Assembly: GCA_021521415.1 (NCBI GenBank)
Contig: JAIQDT010003817.1
Coordinates: forward strand, 1 to 64,000
Reading direction: 5' to 3'
Length of the DNA stretch: 64,000 nucleotides
Source of the DNA: Bidens hawaiensis
Taxonomy: Eukaryota; Streptophyta; Magnoliopsida; Asterales; Asteraceae
Shown: positions 23,442-35,101 of the stretch, in pieces
Numbering within the stretch: position 1 is the first letter of the stretch
How the letters are laid out: each line of letters opens with the position of its first letter
Program-made: the position numbers and the translations under genes
The notes under the pieces: generated by a model
Databases searched by the model: none
Seen by the model: the letters and a program-made list of their open reading frames with translations, nothing else
What the model was told of the DNA's origin: nothing

Positions 23442-23567
23442 ATGAACGCGAGTGGACAAGTGGGTTATTATGGTCCGGAACGTAATAACGGACTTGCTTG
23501 TACGAGGGAATTCGAAAAGAAGTCGATAAACAATTCAATAGGTAAAAACAGCAACATATGTGTATAA
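23442..23567 (+). CDS. conserved 41-residue leader ORF of T1
   Basis: MNASGQVGYYGPERNNG... ends at TAA 23565-23567. The same ORF with the same length is present in T2 at 62542-62667 (MNANGQVGYYGPERNNG...). A still shorter uORF (MSLRIP, 23351-23371) lies upstream and is identical in T2 (62452-62472). The donor-like G|GTAAAA at 23541-23546 lies inside the ORF, so splicing would change its C-terminus. Function unknown; it could be a regulatory uORF. Confidence 0.4.
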   Translation: MNASGQVGYYGPERNNGLACTREFEKKSINNSIGKNSNICV

Positions 23568-23568
23568 A

Positions 23569-23606
<38 letters not shown>

Positions 23607-23722
23607 TATAAATATATATGTATATAAACGATTATTTGTGCTTATGTGTATAAATATCTGTATACAATTATTATGATTAATATAATGGAAAGATATTATT
23701 CTTATTACTAACCATTGTGCAG
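23542..23722 (+). other. intron-like segment in T1 leader
   Basis: Donor-like AATAG|GTAAAAAC at 23541/23542 and acceptor-like TTGTGCAG ending at 23722, with a perfect TACTAAC box at 23706-23712. T2 has the same arrangement at 62642-62793. ORF1 starts 4 bases after the acceptor. It includes an (AAT)n tract (23572-23605) absent from T2. The branch A to AG distance is short (about 11 bases), which lowers confidence. Confidence 0.45.
23572..23605. repeat. (AAT)n microsatellite
   Basis: About 11 AAT units within the T1 leader; T2 has only a short AAATAAATA tract at this place. Confidence 0.9.
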
Positions 23723-23726
23723 GAAC

Positions 23727-24449
23727 GTGTCGAGGTCTACGGATCGTTTACCTATTACGGTACCAACCATATCTGGAGAGGAGGAGGACTTAGAAGAGGA
23801 AACTGGGGAGGAACCAGAGGAAGAGATAAGCGAAATTATAGGAGACGCGGTGGTCCCCCATCAGGTACCCACAAATCAACCCGATTTATCGGGTTACCGT
23901 TATGACACATATCCCCCTAGGGAATCCCCTAGGAATGATATAGGACAGGGAGCCACTAGTGCCTACCGGACCCCGGTGAGAGACCCTACACCTCCAGCAC
24001 CCCATGTTTCCCCACCCACTATTAGAAACCGTCAAACCGCTCGTATTTCAGTGCGCCCACCTGAGAACACCTCTAACCCACCTCGATCTACATACCACTG
24101 GGGAGAAACATCACATGTCCAGATCACTGAGATACCTCTTCCTACTTGGGGTCTCCCTGCACCGATACCAGAGCCACCTCTTTTGTTCGCTTCTGCATGG
24201 TTGGGTTTAGCGACTGATCAAATCGTAGAACAATCACACTCGATAAATAACCTTAATCAATTCAGACAAGAAACTCATGAAGATGTTTGGTACCTACACC
24301 AGAATATGAGGGATGTGATGAGAATGAATGCTGGCAACCGATGGCGAATGGAGCAGATCGAATCTCATCTTTGGATCGATAGGGTGATCATTGTAGCTGT
24401 GATAGCCGTTCTTGCTTGGTTGGTTTATCTTTTACGTATGGATAAATAG
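23727..24449 (+). pseudogene. T1 accessory ORF1 (start codon lost, frame otherwise open)
   Basis: The frame is open from 23715 to TAG 24449, but the position of the T2 start ATG (62798) is GTG here (23727). The predicted 240-residue product has an acidic N-terminus (EEEDLEEETGEEPEEE), a Pro-rich middle with conserved RNRQTARISVRPPE, a conserved block around SAWLGLATDQ, a polar helical stretch, and a C-terminal hydrophobic segment (VIIVAVIAVLAWLVYLL) followed by RMDK. This suggests a tail-anchored membrane protein. I do not recognise a family. The frame survives although gag-pol of T1 has many breaks. Confidence 0.6.
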
Positions 24450-24804
24450 AATAGAACAGTATAGTTGGTTGTACATAGTCTTTTGACTTCCCATGCAGCA
24501 ATTTTGTAACGACATGTTGAGCTGACTTGGGAGTTGTTTGTGGTTTAGCACTATTACAAGCACTGGCCCTTATCGTGTTAAGTCTATATGTCACTTAGTG
24601 ACAAGTTTTTATACGCATATACAAGCGCTGGCCTATACCAGGTTAAGCCTATGCGCTAATTTTGGATGCATATGTACAGTAATGATTATGATTAATACAA
24701 ACGTGTTTTCTGGCATAGTTGTGTGTTTGTGAATTGTAATATTGTGATATCGTGCATATTATGGTGGAAGCGATATTAATTATTATATTATGTTATTCTA
24801 TAGA
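24450..24804 (+). other. conserved non-coding element between ORF1 and gag (T1)
   Basis: Near-identical to T2 63533-63889. It contains a diverged direct repeat (24557-24593 and 24622-24657, core CAAGC-CTGGCC...GTTAAG-CTAT), a perfect hairpin GTCAC-TTA-GTGAC at 24590-24602, and AGCGC...GCGCT pairing across the second repeat. It ends with TTCTATAG one base before the gag ATG, an acceptor-like site. It may be a packaging, translation or splicing signal. Confidence 0.55.
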
Positions 24805-26100
24805 ATGGCCCCGAAGAAAGCAAACCCTATATCTGAAGCGGAAGTGGCCGCAATGATTGCCCGACAGTTACAAGGAGTGATACCGACAATTGTAGCACAA
24901 GTCACTGCAGGCATACGTGCCAACAATACTGTTAATGAACCTATGAGCACCACTATGGCCACTGCTAATATACCCCCGCCAGATACTAATGTAGCCCCGG
25001 GTGTTACTATCCCGGTGACTACTGATAATGTTATAAACACTAATAATACTCGCCCGACTGTTAATGTTGTTGGGAACCCTGAAACCTTTTTGAACCGCAA
25101 TAATGTCACGAATCCAAACCCCGTACCGGTTGTCATCACAACTATTAATGATAATTCTCAACCCAATACCGGTGACAATCGTAATAATCCCGACCGCCAC
25201 GTCAAGAATATGCTTATAAGCAATTCAAATCGTGTAACCCCACTGAATTCAAAGGTATTGAGGGACCTAACAGATTGATGAAATGGATTGAGAAGACCGG
25301 ATCTAATAGTCAAATTTGCCACTACTATGTTTCTGGATCATGCCTTGATGTGGTGGAACACAGTGGTACAGTTAAGGGGATAAGATGCTATAAACCGTAT
25401 GTCATGGACCGAACTTAAAACCCTTATGCTAGAGCATTTTTGCCCAAAAAGTGAAATTCAGAAGTTGGAACATGAATTGGAATTTGGAAATGAAGGGTGC
25501 TGACCACGTGGGTTACACAAACCATTTTAATGAACTCTCTCGCTTAGTACCGTGGTTAGTTACTCCGGAAGCAAAACGTATTGAACGCTATATCTGGGGA
25601 TTGTCCCCTGCCGTGACAAGTATAGTTAACTCAGTAGCCCACCCATCATTGGAAAATGTTGTATCTCAAGCGGGTGTTGTTACTTTTGACCTTATGAGAA
25701 GTGGCGTGATAAGAATGTCGTGGGAAACATCATGTTTAAAACGATCTGACTATGGAACAAGGATGCAAGGGAACTCTCCAAATAAACGAACCCGTCCGAA
25801 TACCCGAAATTATGTCATGACCAGTTCGAATGTGAAACAAGAGGCTTATAAGGGGACTTTACCAAAGTGTGGGAAATGTAATCTTTATCATACGGGTGAT
25901 TGTAAATCATTAGTTTCTCACAAGTGTGGAAGAACTGGACACTATGCCCCTAATTGCACAACCCCGAACAACAATGTAAACCGACCACAACAACCAACCC
26001 AACTACCTCGACCTCAACCAACCTGACCACAACTCAATCAACAAACCCCACCCACCATGAACCTACGTACCGCTACGAATGTGTTAGTACGAAACATTTT
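24805..26100 (+). pseudogene. T1 gag
   Basis: Starts MAPKKANPISEAEVAAMIARQL at ATG 24805, the same start as T2 gag at 63890. The first frame ends at TGA 25276-25278; similarity continues in other frames through the retrotransposon gag domain (about 25300-25700) to a zinc-knuckle area, CGKCNLYHTGDC and KCGRTGHYAPNC (about 25865-25960), followed by a Thr/Pro/Gln-rich stretch with a TGA near 26023-26025. It would form capsid and bind RNA, but is clearly inactivated. Confidence 0.85.
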
Positions 26101-29100
26101 CGGAGATACTGCCCCAAGCTGAACCAGGGTGCAGTGAAAAGGCAGGACCAAGCACAAGTATCAACATCCAATGCAGTTAGGGGACACACGTTTGTAATGG
26201 GGTCGGGTGAAGCGTGTCATGATCCGAACGTGGTGACAGGTACATTCCTAGTTTCCGGTCAGTATGCCTCAGTTTTGTTTGATACGGGCGGCGATAGAAG
26301 TTTCGTATATGTTAACATTTTACCCTTAGAAAATATGTCGGTTAGTGAGCTAAGGAAACCATACACTATAGAACTCGCTAACGGTAAGTCTATACTTGTT
26401 AACCGAATAGTCCAAAACTGTTCCCTTATCCTAAATTACCAACCGTTCCTTATTAATTTACTTCCAGTGGAATTAGGAAGTTTTGATGTTATAGTCGGTA
26501 TGGACTGGCTGTCTAAGTATAAAGCTGAAATTGTCTGTAAGGATAAGACTTTTAAGATACCTCTTTCGAATGATGAGGAATGACTGTTCAAGGTGAGAAA
26601 TCTGGTACCACACTGCCTCTCGTATCCCAACTTAAGGCATTAAAGTATTTGCGCCAAGGCTGTACATTATACTTGACATCCCAGTGGTACACGAGTATTC
26701 AGATGTATTTCCCGATGAGTTTCCTGGTTTACCACCGACCCGACAAGTTGAATTCCGTAATGATCTGATACCGGGAGCAGCTCCCATTACCAAGGCACCA
26801 TACCGACTTGCACCTTCTGAAATGCAAGAACTGTCCAACCAGTTTCAAGAGTTACTGGATAGGGGTTTTATCCAACCTAGTTATTCGCCATAGGGAGCAC
26901 CAGTGTTATTCGTGAAAAGGAATGATGGAAGTTTTCGGATTTGTATTGACTACCGGGAATTGAATAAAGTGATTATAAAGAATAGATACGCCTTACCTCG
27001 AATTGATGACTTGTTTGATTAGCTCCAGGGTGCGAAGTATTTTTCAAAAATTGATCTCAATCAGGTTATCATCAAGTAAGAATTCAGGAAGAAGATATCC
27101 CAAAAACAGCCCTCCGAACTCGATATGGTCACTATGAATTTTTGGTTATGCCGTTTGGACTGACCAATGCGCCTGCAGTGTTTATGGACCTCATGAACCG
27201 AGTTTGCAAACCTTACCTTGATAAATTCGTGATAGTGTGTGTCGACGACATTGGAATATATTCGAAAAGTAAAGAAGAACATGAACAACATTTGCGGGTA
27301 ATCTTGGAACTATTGAGGCAAGAAAAATTATACGCGAAGTTGTCCAAATGTGAATTCTGGTTACAAGAAGTACAATACTTAGGACATATTGTGAACCAAC
27401 AAGGAATCCAAGTAGATCCCAGTAAAATCGAGGCCATTAAGTATTGGCAAGTACCTAAATCGCCGAAAGAAATTCGCCAATTTTTGGGATTAGCCTGGTA
27501 TTACCGACGATTTATTGAAAAACTTTTCAAGTATTGCTCAACCTTTAACCCTCCTAACTCAGAAAGATCGAACGTATGTTTGGGGAGAAGAACAGGAAAT
27601 GGCCTTCCAAACGTTAAAACAAAAGTTATGTGAAGCTCCAATATTAAGTCTCCCAGATGGAACTGATGAAATGGTGTTTTATTGTGACGCGTCTCGTAAA
27701 GGTTTGGGATGCGTATTGATGCAACGAAAGAAAGTAATAGCGTATGCCTCCCGACAACTAAAAGTACATGAGAAGAATTACACGACCCACGACTTGGAAT
27801 TGAGAGCAGTTATCTTTTCATTGAAAATCTGGAGACACTACTTATACGGCACCAAATGTACCATCTATACTGACCACAAAAGCCTACAACACATATTTGA
27901 TCAGAAGGAGCTGAACATGAGACAACGAATATGGGTAGAACTATTAAATGATTATGATTGTGAAATTAAATACCATCCGGGTAAGGCCAATATAGTAGCT
28001 GATTCTTTAAGCCGAAAAGATAGAGTTAAACCGTTAAGGGTACGAGCACTCCGAATGATTGTCCAAAGTAGCCTAATCGAACAAGTTCGTGTTGCACAAG
28101 ACGAAGCCTTAAAAGCAGACCAGTTAGAAAAGGAAGAACTACACGGGAACGAAAAGAATTTTGAGAAGAAAATTGATGAAGTATTCTATTACAAAATCCG
28201 GGTCTGTATTCCAACACTTCATAAACTTCGTGAATTGATTCTTGATGAAGCACACAAGTCCAAATATTCTATTCATCCAGGTACAAATAAGATGTATAAA
28301 GATGTTAAGGAATTTTACTGGTGGCGTGGCATGAAAAAGGATATAGCCGTGTATGTAAGTAAATGTGCAACGTGTGCAAGGGTTAAGGCTGAATACCAAA
28401 AACCTTCGAAAATGTTACAACAACCCGAAATCCCACAGTGGAAATGGGAACAAATAACCATGGATTTCGTAACCCATCTGCCCAAAACCTCCCGAGGACA
28501 TAGTCCGATTTGGGTAATTGTAGACCGATTAACCAAATCCTCACACTTTATTCCGATCTGTAACAACTACACCAACGAAAAACTTGCTCAAATTTACATT
28601 GATGAAATTGTATCTAGACACAGGGTACCTCTTTCGATTATTTCAGATCGAGACAGTCACTTTACTTCACATTTTTGGCAAGCAGTTCAAGAAGCTCTAG
28701 GAACCCGAATAGACCTGAGTACTGCTTACCATCCCCAAATAGATGGCCAATCCGAATGAACTATCCAAACCTTAGAAGATTTACTTCGTGCTTGTGTACT
28801 GGACTTCAAAGGGAATTGGGATCAACATCTACCGCTCATTGAATTCCCTTACAATAATAGTTACCATAGCAGTATACAAGCAGCACCTTATGAAGCCTTA
28901 TACGGGCGAAAATGTAGATCGCCACTTTGTTGGACAGGATTGGGTGATACTCAAATTTCAAAATCCGATTTGATTCAAGAAACAACTGATAAAATCCACA
29001 AAATTAAACGAAAGTTGAAAGCCGCCCGTGACCGACAGAAAAGCTATGCCGATGTTCGTAGAACACCATTATCTTTTGAAATAGGCGACAAGGTGTTTTT

Positions 29101-29539
29101 GAAAGTATCGCCATGGAAAGGTGTTATAAGGTTTGGAAAGACCGGTAAGTTATCCCCGAGATACATCGGACCTTTCAAGATAATTGCAAAAATTGGTCCC
29201 GTAGCCTACCGACTGAAACTACATTTAGAACTGAGCACCATTCACGATGTGTTTCATGTATCGAATCTGAAAAAGTGTCTGACTGATGAAACGAAAATAG
29301 TACCACTGGAAGATGTTCAGATCAATGAAAAGTTATTTAGAAGAACCGGTAGAATTGTGTACGGGAAAACTAAACAGTTACGATACAACAAAATCTCATT
29401 GGTAAAAGTTCGGTGGAATTCAAAACAAGGACCCGAATTTACTTGGGAACGAAAGGACGAATTCCAAAAGAAATACCCACACCTGTTCACTAAAAAGAAA
29501 ACCGATAACACATCAAATATCGGTGATGAAATTTCTTAA
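26101..29539 (+). pseudogene. T1 pol: PR-RT-RNase H-IN-chromodomain
   Basis: Protease DTGGDRSF at 26281 onward; RT pieces from about 26684 with active site CVDDIGIYS at about 27238-27264; RNase H YCDASRKGLG (about 27680) and TDHKSLQHIF; integrase zinc finger HPGTNK...CATC (about 28270-28380) and core residues in TMDFVTHLP, SDRDSHF and the Glu of DGQSE (about 28756); a C-terminal chromodomain (about 29330-29490) ending [10 protein letters not shown] and PHLF. Breaks include an early stop at 26581, TAG at 26891-26893, TAG near 27019, TAA near 27077, a frameshift near 27515 and TGA at 28757-28759. The polyprotein would direct reverse transcription and chromatin-targeted integration. Confidence 0.9.
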
Positions 29540-29540
29540 T

Positions 29541-29549
29541 GGGGGGAAA
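29541..29549 (+). other. polypurine tract of T1
   Basis: GGGGGGAAA immediately before the 3' LTR and just after the pol stop. Confidence 0.9.
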
Positions 29550-32500
29550 TGTGACATTCGTGACAAAACGAGGTATACCTTATTCATTACGTGGCGAGTA
29601 AACAATAAATCGGTTAATTCGTAGCGATTAAACGAGTAACCGACTGATACTGATTATGACCCGTATATATACTGAGGGGTCATATACGATTTATATATAT
29701 AATATAGAGGCTAAAATATTGATATTTAGGCCCCAGTACGTTTAAAACCATTTAAACGAAAAAGGTTTCGTTTATTGATACGCTATAAGTTTAAACACAA
29801 TCGTTAACATCAAAACGAGCATTGTAGCATCCGTTAAAGCCGAAAAATATTTATAAAACACTTATATGACATGTTTTAAGCAATCTGTGAAAATCTTTTG
29901 GATTTTTACAACGAGTCAGTACATTTTTCTTATTTTACAAAAATAAGCTGAAAAACACTCGTTTTCGCGCTATTTCTCACACCCGATTTATTTTTCTCGC
30001 GAAAAACCGAATTCCAAAAAAATTTTGAACCGACATTTACGCGTGGCACGAATACTGAGGCACCATTGGCCCAAAAAGGAAGCCCAATGGGCCTTTATAT
30101 GTTGCGGCCGCAAATCAAAGGGGTGGACCCCTTTGCTTCTAGCTTCTTGTATAAGCTAGTATGTTTAGATATTTTTCACAAGGATAAACCTGGATCATTA
30201 TTCTGCTGTTCCTCGTCATCAAACACCCAAAAACTTAGAGGTAAATACTATAATTTTATGATTTCCATGCTTGATTAATCAAGTTTAAATATGAAAAATT
30301 AATCCTTGATTAGTTTTAATCATGTTTAACCATTCAAAACCCATAAAAATCAAGTAATATTAATTTTTGATATTAAACATGTCTACAAAGCAGTATCATA
30401 TAGATTTTTGGTCAAAAACGCGGATTAGAACATGAATATAACGTTTTTACGGTTCAAAAATTCGGTTTAAAAAAAAACCAAAACCCTAGTTAACAAGGCT
30501 ATTCCATGGATGATTTATGCTTGGTTTGAAGTTATATGATATGTAGATACACTTAGTTTGTGACCCAAGACCTGGAGAGGCGTTTAAAACCATCAAATCC
30601 TACCGAAAACCGATAAGGTATTACCGGTTAACTCGTTAAGGGGCTGTTTGTGGTTCGATTGTGCTTTGCAGGATCATTAGGGATAACATAAGGGAGTCCA
30701 TGTTCAAATTTGGTAATATTTCGATAAACGGAGAATATTTAGCGAATTTATTACCGTTTATTGGCGTTTATTTGGGAAACATAGTTAACACTCTTGAAAA
30801 ATTATGAACTTTGGTTTGGAACCCATAAATGTTATGTTTAGATCACTGGAAAAATTTGGGACGATTTGGAGATGTCTAAGTATTTTTGTGCAATTGTGTT
30901 TTAACAAAGTTTTAATAGCCGAAAAACGCGCAAAAAGGCATTTTGGCCAAAACGTTAGACTCTGAAGATTTTATAGGGGCTATGTGATGATATTGAGACC
31001 ACTTGAAAACATTATCAGATTTTTCGGATGTCGTTTGGTATAAACGGACTATTTATTACTTAATTATAATACATTAAATGCATTTTTATAAATAGATAAT
31101 TACTCATAAAATTTCTGAAAATATTTTTATAAAATTCTCCATATTCTAATTTATTTTTACAAAAATTTCCATAATTTATATATAAGTACATAATTAGTTA
31201 TGATTAATCAAAGATTTAAACTATAATCGTTTTAGCGAAACCGGCAGTTTTGTGTTTAACGGACTGACTGGTATGTCAAAATGTCAAAAGTGGTCAAATA
31301 TCGTATTTTTGGATGAATTTGATAAAAACGAACTTTCTACGAGAATTCCGGACAATTCGGGTGGATTGTACGCGTTTATAATCAAACCCGTGTGAAAACG
31401 GAAACAAACCCTGCGATCAAACCAGATACCGAAACTTCAAAATTCTTTCATAAATCAAATCATTTATTCAATCAATATATTTACTTAAGTTTGTATGAAC
31501 TTACCTAATCCCGAAACGCATAAACGATCAACATGGCTAGGCTCGGAAAACGGTGAAACTGAGCCAAGTCTGATTTTGAACATTTCATAGTATACACCGT
31601 CACAATCTAAGGCTATGGTCATGTTCTGGGCCTAACAGCTATAACCAGACTAGTTATACAGCCCGATTTAGTTTAAACAATGTACTGGTATTAACGGTAC
31701 TATACCGGTTATAGGATTCAAGCTATAATCGAGACATTCTAGTTACCGATACGTACCACCAGCCCAAACAACATTAAGGTGAGTTTTATGACCCCACTTT
31801 CTAAACTGTTTTACGAACTTTTGGGGTGCAAAGCGTGTTTACATATACGTTTATACTTGAAAACTTGTGATGATGTGAATTATCTAAGTACTAACACTTG
31901 AAAGTCCCCACAAACACAAGTGATTAACTTCGTGCCGGTGACGTGTGGATAATACTATCGGTTTAACAAACCCAACTGACAGGGCCGGAGGGGTATGCCG
32001 GAACGTGTTAACCCAGTTGCACATTGTCATTTATATTTATTACATTCTGCTATGTGGTGTTAGACATAGTACATACTTGGGGCAAAGTGGCTGTTAAATT
32101 CCTACGGGAGTACATGGGCAAGGGTGGCCATGCGTTTTAGCTTGTTTCGGTTTCACTCGTGGCTTAGTATAATACATCATACACATACTTATATACACAC
32201 GTACTTTGAACTTTACGAACTCGTATACTAATTTTGTTCGTACTCTTGAACTTAAAACTCACCAACTACACGTAGTTGACCCGTTTTAACATGCTTTTCA
32301 GGTAAGCTGAAGTTGGAATGAATTGCTTACGTGATTGGTGTTAGAAGCAAAGTTGAATAGCTGAGAATAGATGCAAATACATTGTAATGATTAAGAAGCC
32401 CGTGAACTGGTTATGTTATTTTCATCTAGTTTGTAAACTTAGTACCTACCAATATAATATGATGTAAATTAGTTTGTTGAATTTCTTTATAAACAATGTG

Positions 32501-32568
32501 GTTGATACCAGTATTATCTATTACATTACCGAATTACGCTTCCGAAACTACCTAGTCGGGGTGTGACA
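29550..32568 (+). repeat. 3' LTR of T1
   Basis: 3019 bp, TGTGACATTCGTG...GTGTGACA, followed by TSD ACCAT (32569-32573). It differs from the 5' LTR by scattered substitutions and small indels (for example around 30650), so the insertion is not very recent. Confidence 0.93.
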
Positions 32569-35101
32569 ACCATTCTGCTCGACGATTTCCACCACGGTTA
32601 ATAAACGGTCGACAGGCGAGGGTACGTACATCCCAACGCGGTAATGAGAGAAAGTCGGTAATGTTTTCATAATACTGAACGTCGTTCTCCCATCTAAAAA
32701 TACAGACTTTTAACTCTGAATCGTAAATCCATGAAAAAATATCACCTCTTACTTTGGACATAGCTTTGAATGAATTCATTTGATTAGCTTTAGCACGTGC
32801 AATGGCTTCCTGCTCCTGTTGTTTATCTACATACCTGTACGCCTCGATAATCTTACGTGCTCCTTTGCCTCCGTATGCAAACCATCCTTGAATATCAGCA
32901 ACAGATGGATCAGGAAACGATTCTTACCTCTTGCCTTTACCCATTGACACTTTATCCAAATGATCTTTAGCTTCTTTGACGTTTTCTTCAGTAAATATAG
33001 GAGCACCCTGATCAACGTTTAATCTTTGAAATAGATCAGGGTATTCCTCAGCTGTCACATCTTCGATTTCAACCTCCTCATATTCATAAATAAACGGCGT
33101 ATTCATCGGAATCGTCGTATCATGTAAGACTTCCTCGTCGTTCTCAACCTTAATGTCGTCTTCTACCTCTAACACATCAACTTCTTCATTATAAAGACCA
33201 ATCAGTATTGAAATCTGCTCGCGTATCACGGACCGATCAACAAACTGTCCCACTTCTATCTCATCGACATTCACCATGCTCCTAATCACCCCTGTGCTAT
33301 CCATAAATATAACAGTATTAGCCTTTATCGACTCAATTGGTTTTACATTCATCGACTCCTGATAAACAACCACCTGTTTGTTCAAATCACCAGCAGCCTC
33401 ACTTATTCCAGCACCGGAGGATGAGCCGTGAGCTTGTTTCTGCTCACTGCCTCCTGCACCCGAGGCATCAGGATATCTCGTCATCATTCTTTAGCTTCTT
33501 TAAAACATTTTCTTTACACGTAAGCTATAGAATGAGATCCTCATGTTCCTTCATCTTCACACCCTAAGTAGTAACAATCTCACGGAGGGCTTTGGTCTCT
33601 TTTTTACAAACGGAGACATAACTCATCAGTGTACGCTGATTAATCAACATTTGCTCTTGAGCCTGCGATTAGCTGCCATTTGATTCTCATAGAGATGAAT
33701 CAAGCTCAAGAGCATGTTCATTTGATTCTCCTGTGGCATAGAATGAAACGATGGAGGAATCGGTTGTACTGGACCTTGAGGACGATTAAGCCTCATTAAC
33801 GACATGTCCATAGGCTGTGTCAGAATCATTATCGGTGTAGGAGAAATCACTGATGTAGCAGCAGTAGGCCTTGGTAAAGTAGATAAGAAAGATTGCGGAA
33901 TCATACCAAGCCTAGGATCCGATGTGAGTGTCGTCATCAATGTGTAATCTGGGGTGCTAGTAGTATGCGGCACCGTCGGTCTTTGAGGAGCATGTGACCT
34001 TAGAATTAGAGGACCAAAAGAGACTCCAGCACCTTTTATTATACAACATTTTGCTGGCTCGTCAGAAGCAATCTCTTTACCTTTCTGTTTATGTGGTGAA
34101 ACAGAAGAACTTGCCACCACAACCTCAACTTGTTGCTGATCACCCCATTGAACATCATGTCCACCATCATTTTCATCATTGTTCCCACCTAGCCCCTCTT
34201 CGCGCTCGGAATCCGAATCATCGTGGATCCAAAGATCATCATAAGGACATACATATGCTGGATTAGATATATGACCAATCAAGCGTTTGAACCTTGGTTG
34301 AGGATCTTGATGGTACAGCTTCATTCTCCTCATTGTATTAGGTTTCATGTGTTGAAGCCTCAATACATCGTTGCGAAGTGTTGGATCAATCTCCAAATCA
34401 GGGAATTGCATCCTGAATGAGCCGTTAGAGAAACCAGGGATACATAAGAAATTTATTACGTTGATTCTTGACAATGCAATTCTCTTTGAGATGATAGAAG
34501 AGTATCTCCGAGAAGTTGAAAGGCTTGTTCAAAATCAACGCGATGAATGCCGATTGAAGCATAATTCGACACTCGTCAAATTCACCTTTCTGTCCACTAA
34601 GGCAATGAATCAGAACGTTTAATAAGTACTTGTACGTGCGGCGGAAATACGCCTTGTTATACTTGGACTTCTCAATATCGCCAGCATAAAACAGACGACC
34701 AAACAAACCACGGATCAACCCCTTGTCAAATTCACACGGGTTATAAACATTGTCATCAAATCTCAACACTCTACGTATCTCCTCGGTTGATATCACAACC
34801 GGTCTACCATTCACCTCGACAGCTATATGATTCTCCGTCTCCACATATCGGGCTGAGTTATAAAATGACAGATAATACTAATACAAATCTCAGGATCCGC
34901 TGTGACAACATAGCTAATATATGAACAACGAATAAACGCTAGCATTTCCCCAAATATATCTTCATCGGCAAAGTTCGTTCCGACAAAAACACAAATGTTA
35001 TGCTTCTTGTCAAACGAAAACAAAGGAAGATCCGGTACTTGTTGTTGTTGTACCGGTTGTTGCTCAGCTGCAGGAGGATCCTGAACATTTTCGTCAGCCA
35101 T

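Larger units (their letters stand above)
20265..32568 (+). mobile_element. T1: Ty3/gypsy chromovirus, Tekay-type, complete
   Basis: 12,304 bp with LTRs of 3048 and 3019 bp and TSD ACCAT at 20260-20264 and 32569-32573. Order: 5' LTR, PBS for initiator Met tRNA, leader with intron-like segment, extra ORF1, conserved spacer, gag, PR, RT, RNase H, IN with chromodomain, PPT, 3' LTR. Domain order (IN last) gives Ty3/gypsy; the integrase C-terminal chromodomain and long LTRs indicate the Tekay/Del branch. Gag-pol is broken by several stops and frameshifts. It inserted into ORF3 of Sirevirus A in the opposite orientation. Confidence 0.93.
19806..35101 (-). pseudogene. Sirevirus A ORF3 (post-pol ORF in env-like position), split by T1
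   Basis: Starts at ATG 35101 (MADENVQDPPAAEQQPVQQQ), runs in fragments to 32574, is interrupted by T1 (20265-32568 plus TSD), and resumes at 20264 to TAA 19806. Without T1 it would be roughly 1,000 codons. N-terminal third: globular, with VVTADPEICISIICHF and ISTEEIRRVLRF. Middle: a Pro/Ser/Gln-rich linker with an acidic DSDSEREEG patch (34474-33644). C-terminal part: acidic, then aromatic-rich (SWIYD, RWENDVQYYENI). I see no signal peptide or clear transmembrane segment, so an envelope role is not supported. Similar downstream ORFs are known as hypothetical proteins in composite genomes. Several frameshifts break it. Confidence 0.7.

Noticed and set aside
24798..25200. Antisense open frames opposite T1 gag
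   Set aside because: Shadows of the gag coding strand caused by its codon composition.
33337..34622. Forward-strand open frames over Sirevirus A ORF3
   Set aside because: They are complements of the ORF3 coding strand with no domain support.
19806..35101. Calling ORF3 a retroviral envelope gene
   Set aside because: No signal peptide, cleavage site or convincing membrane anchor is visible; position alone is not enough.
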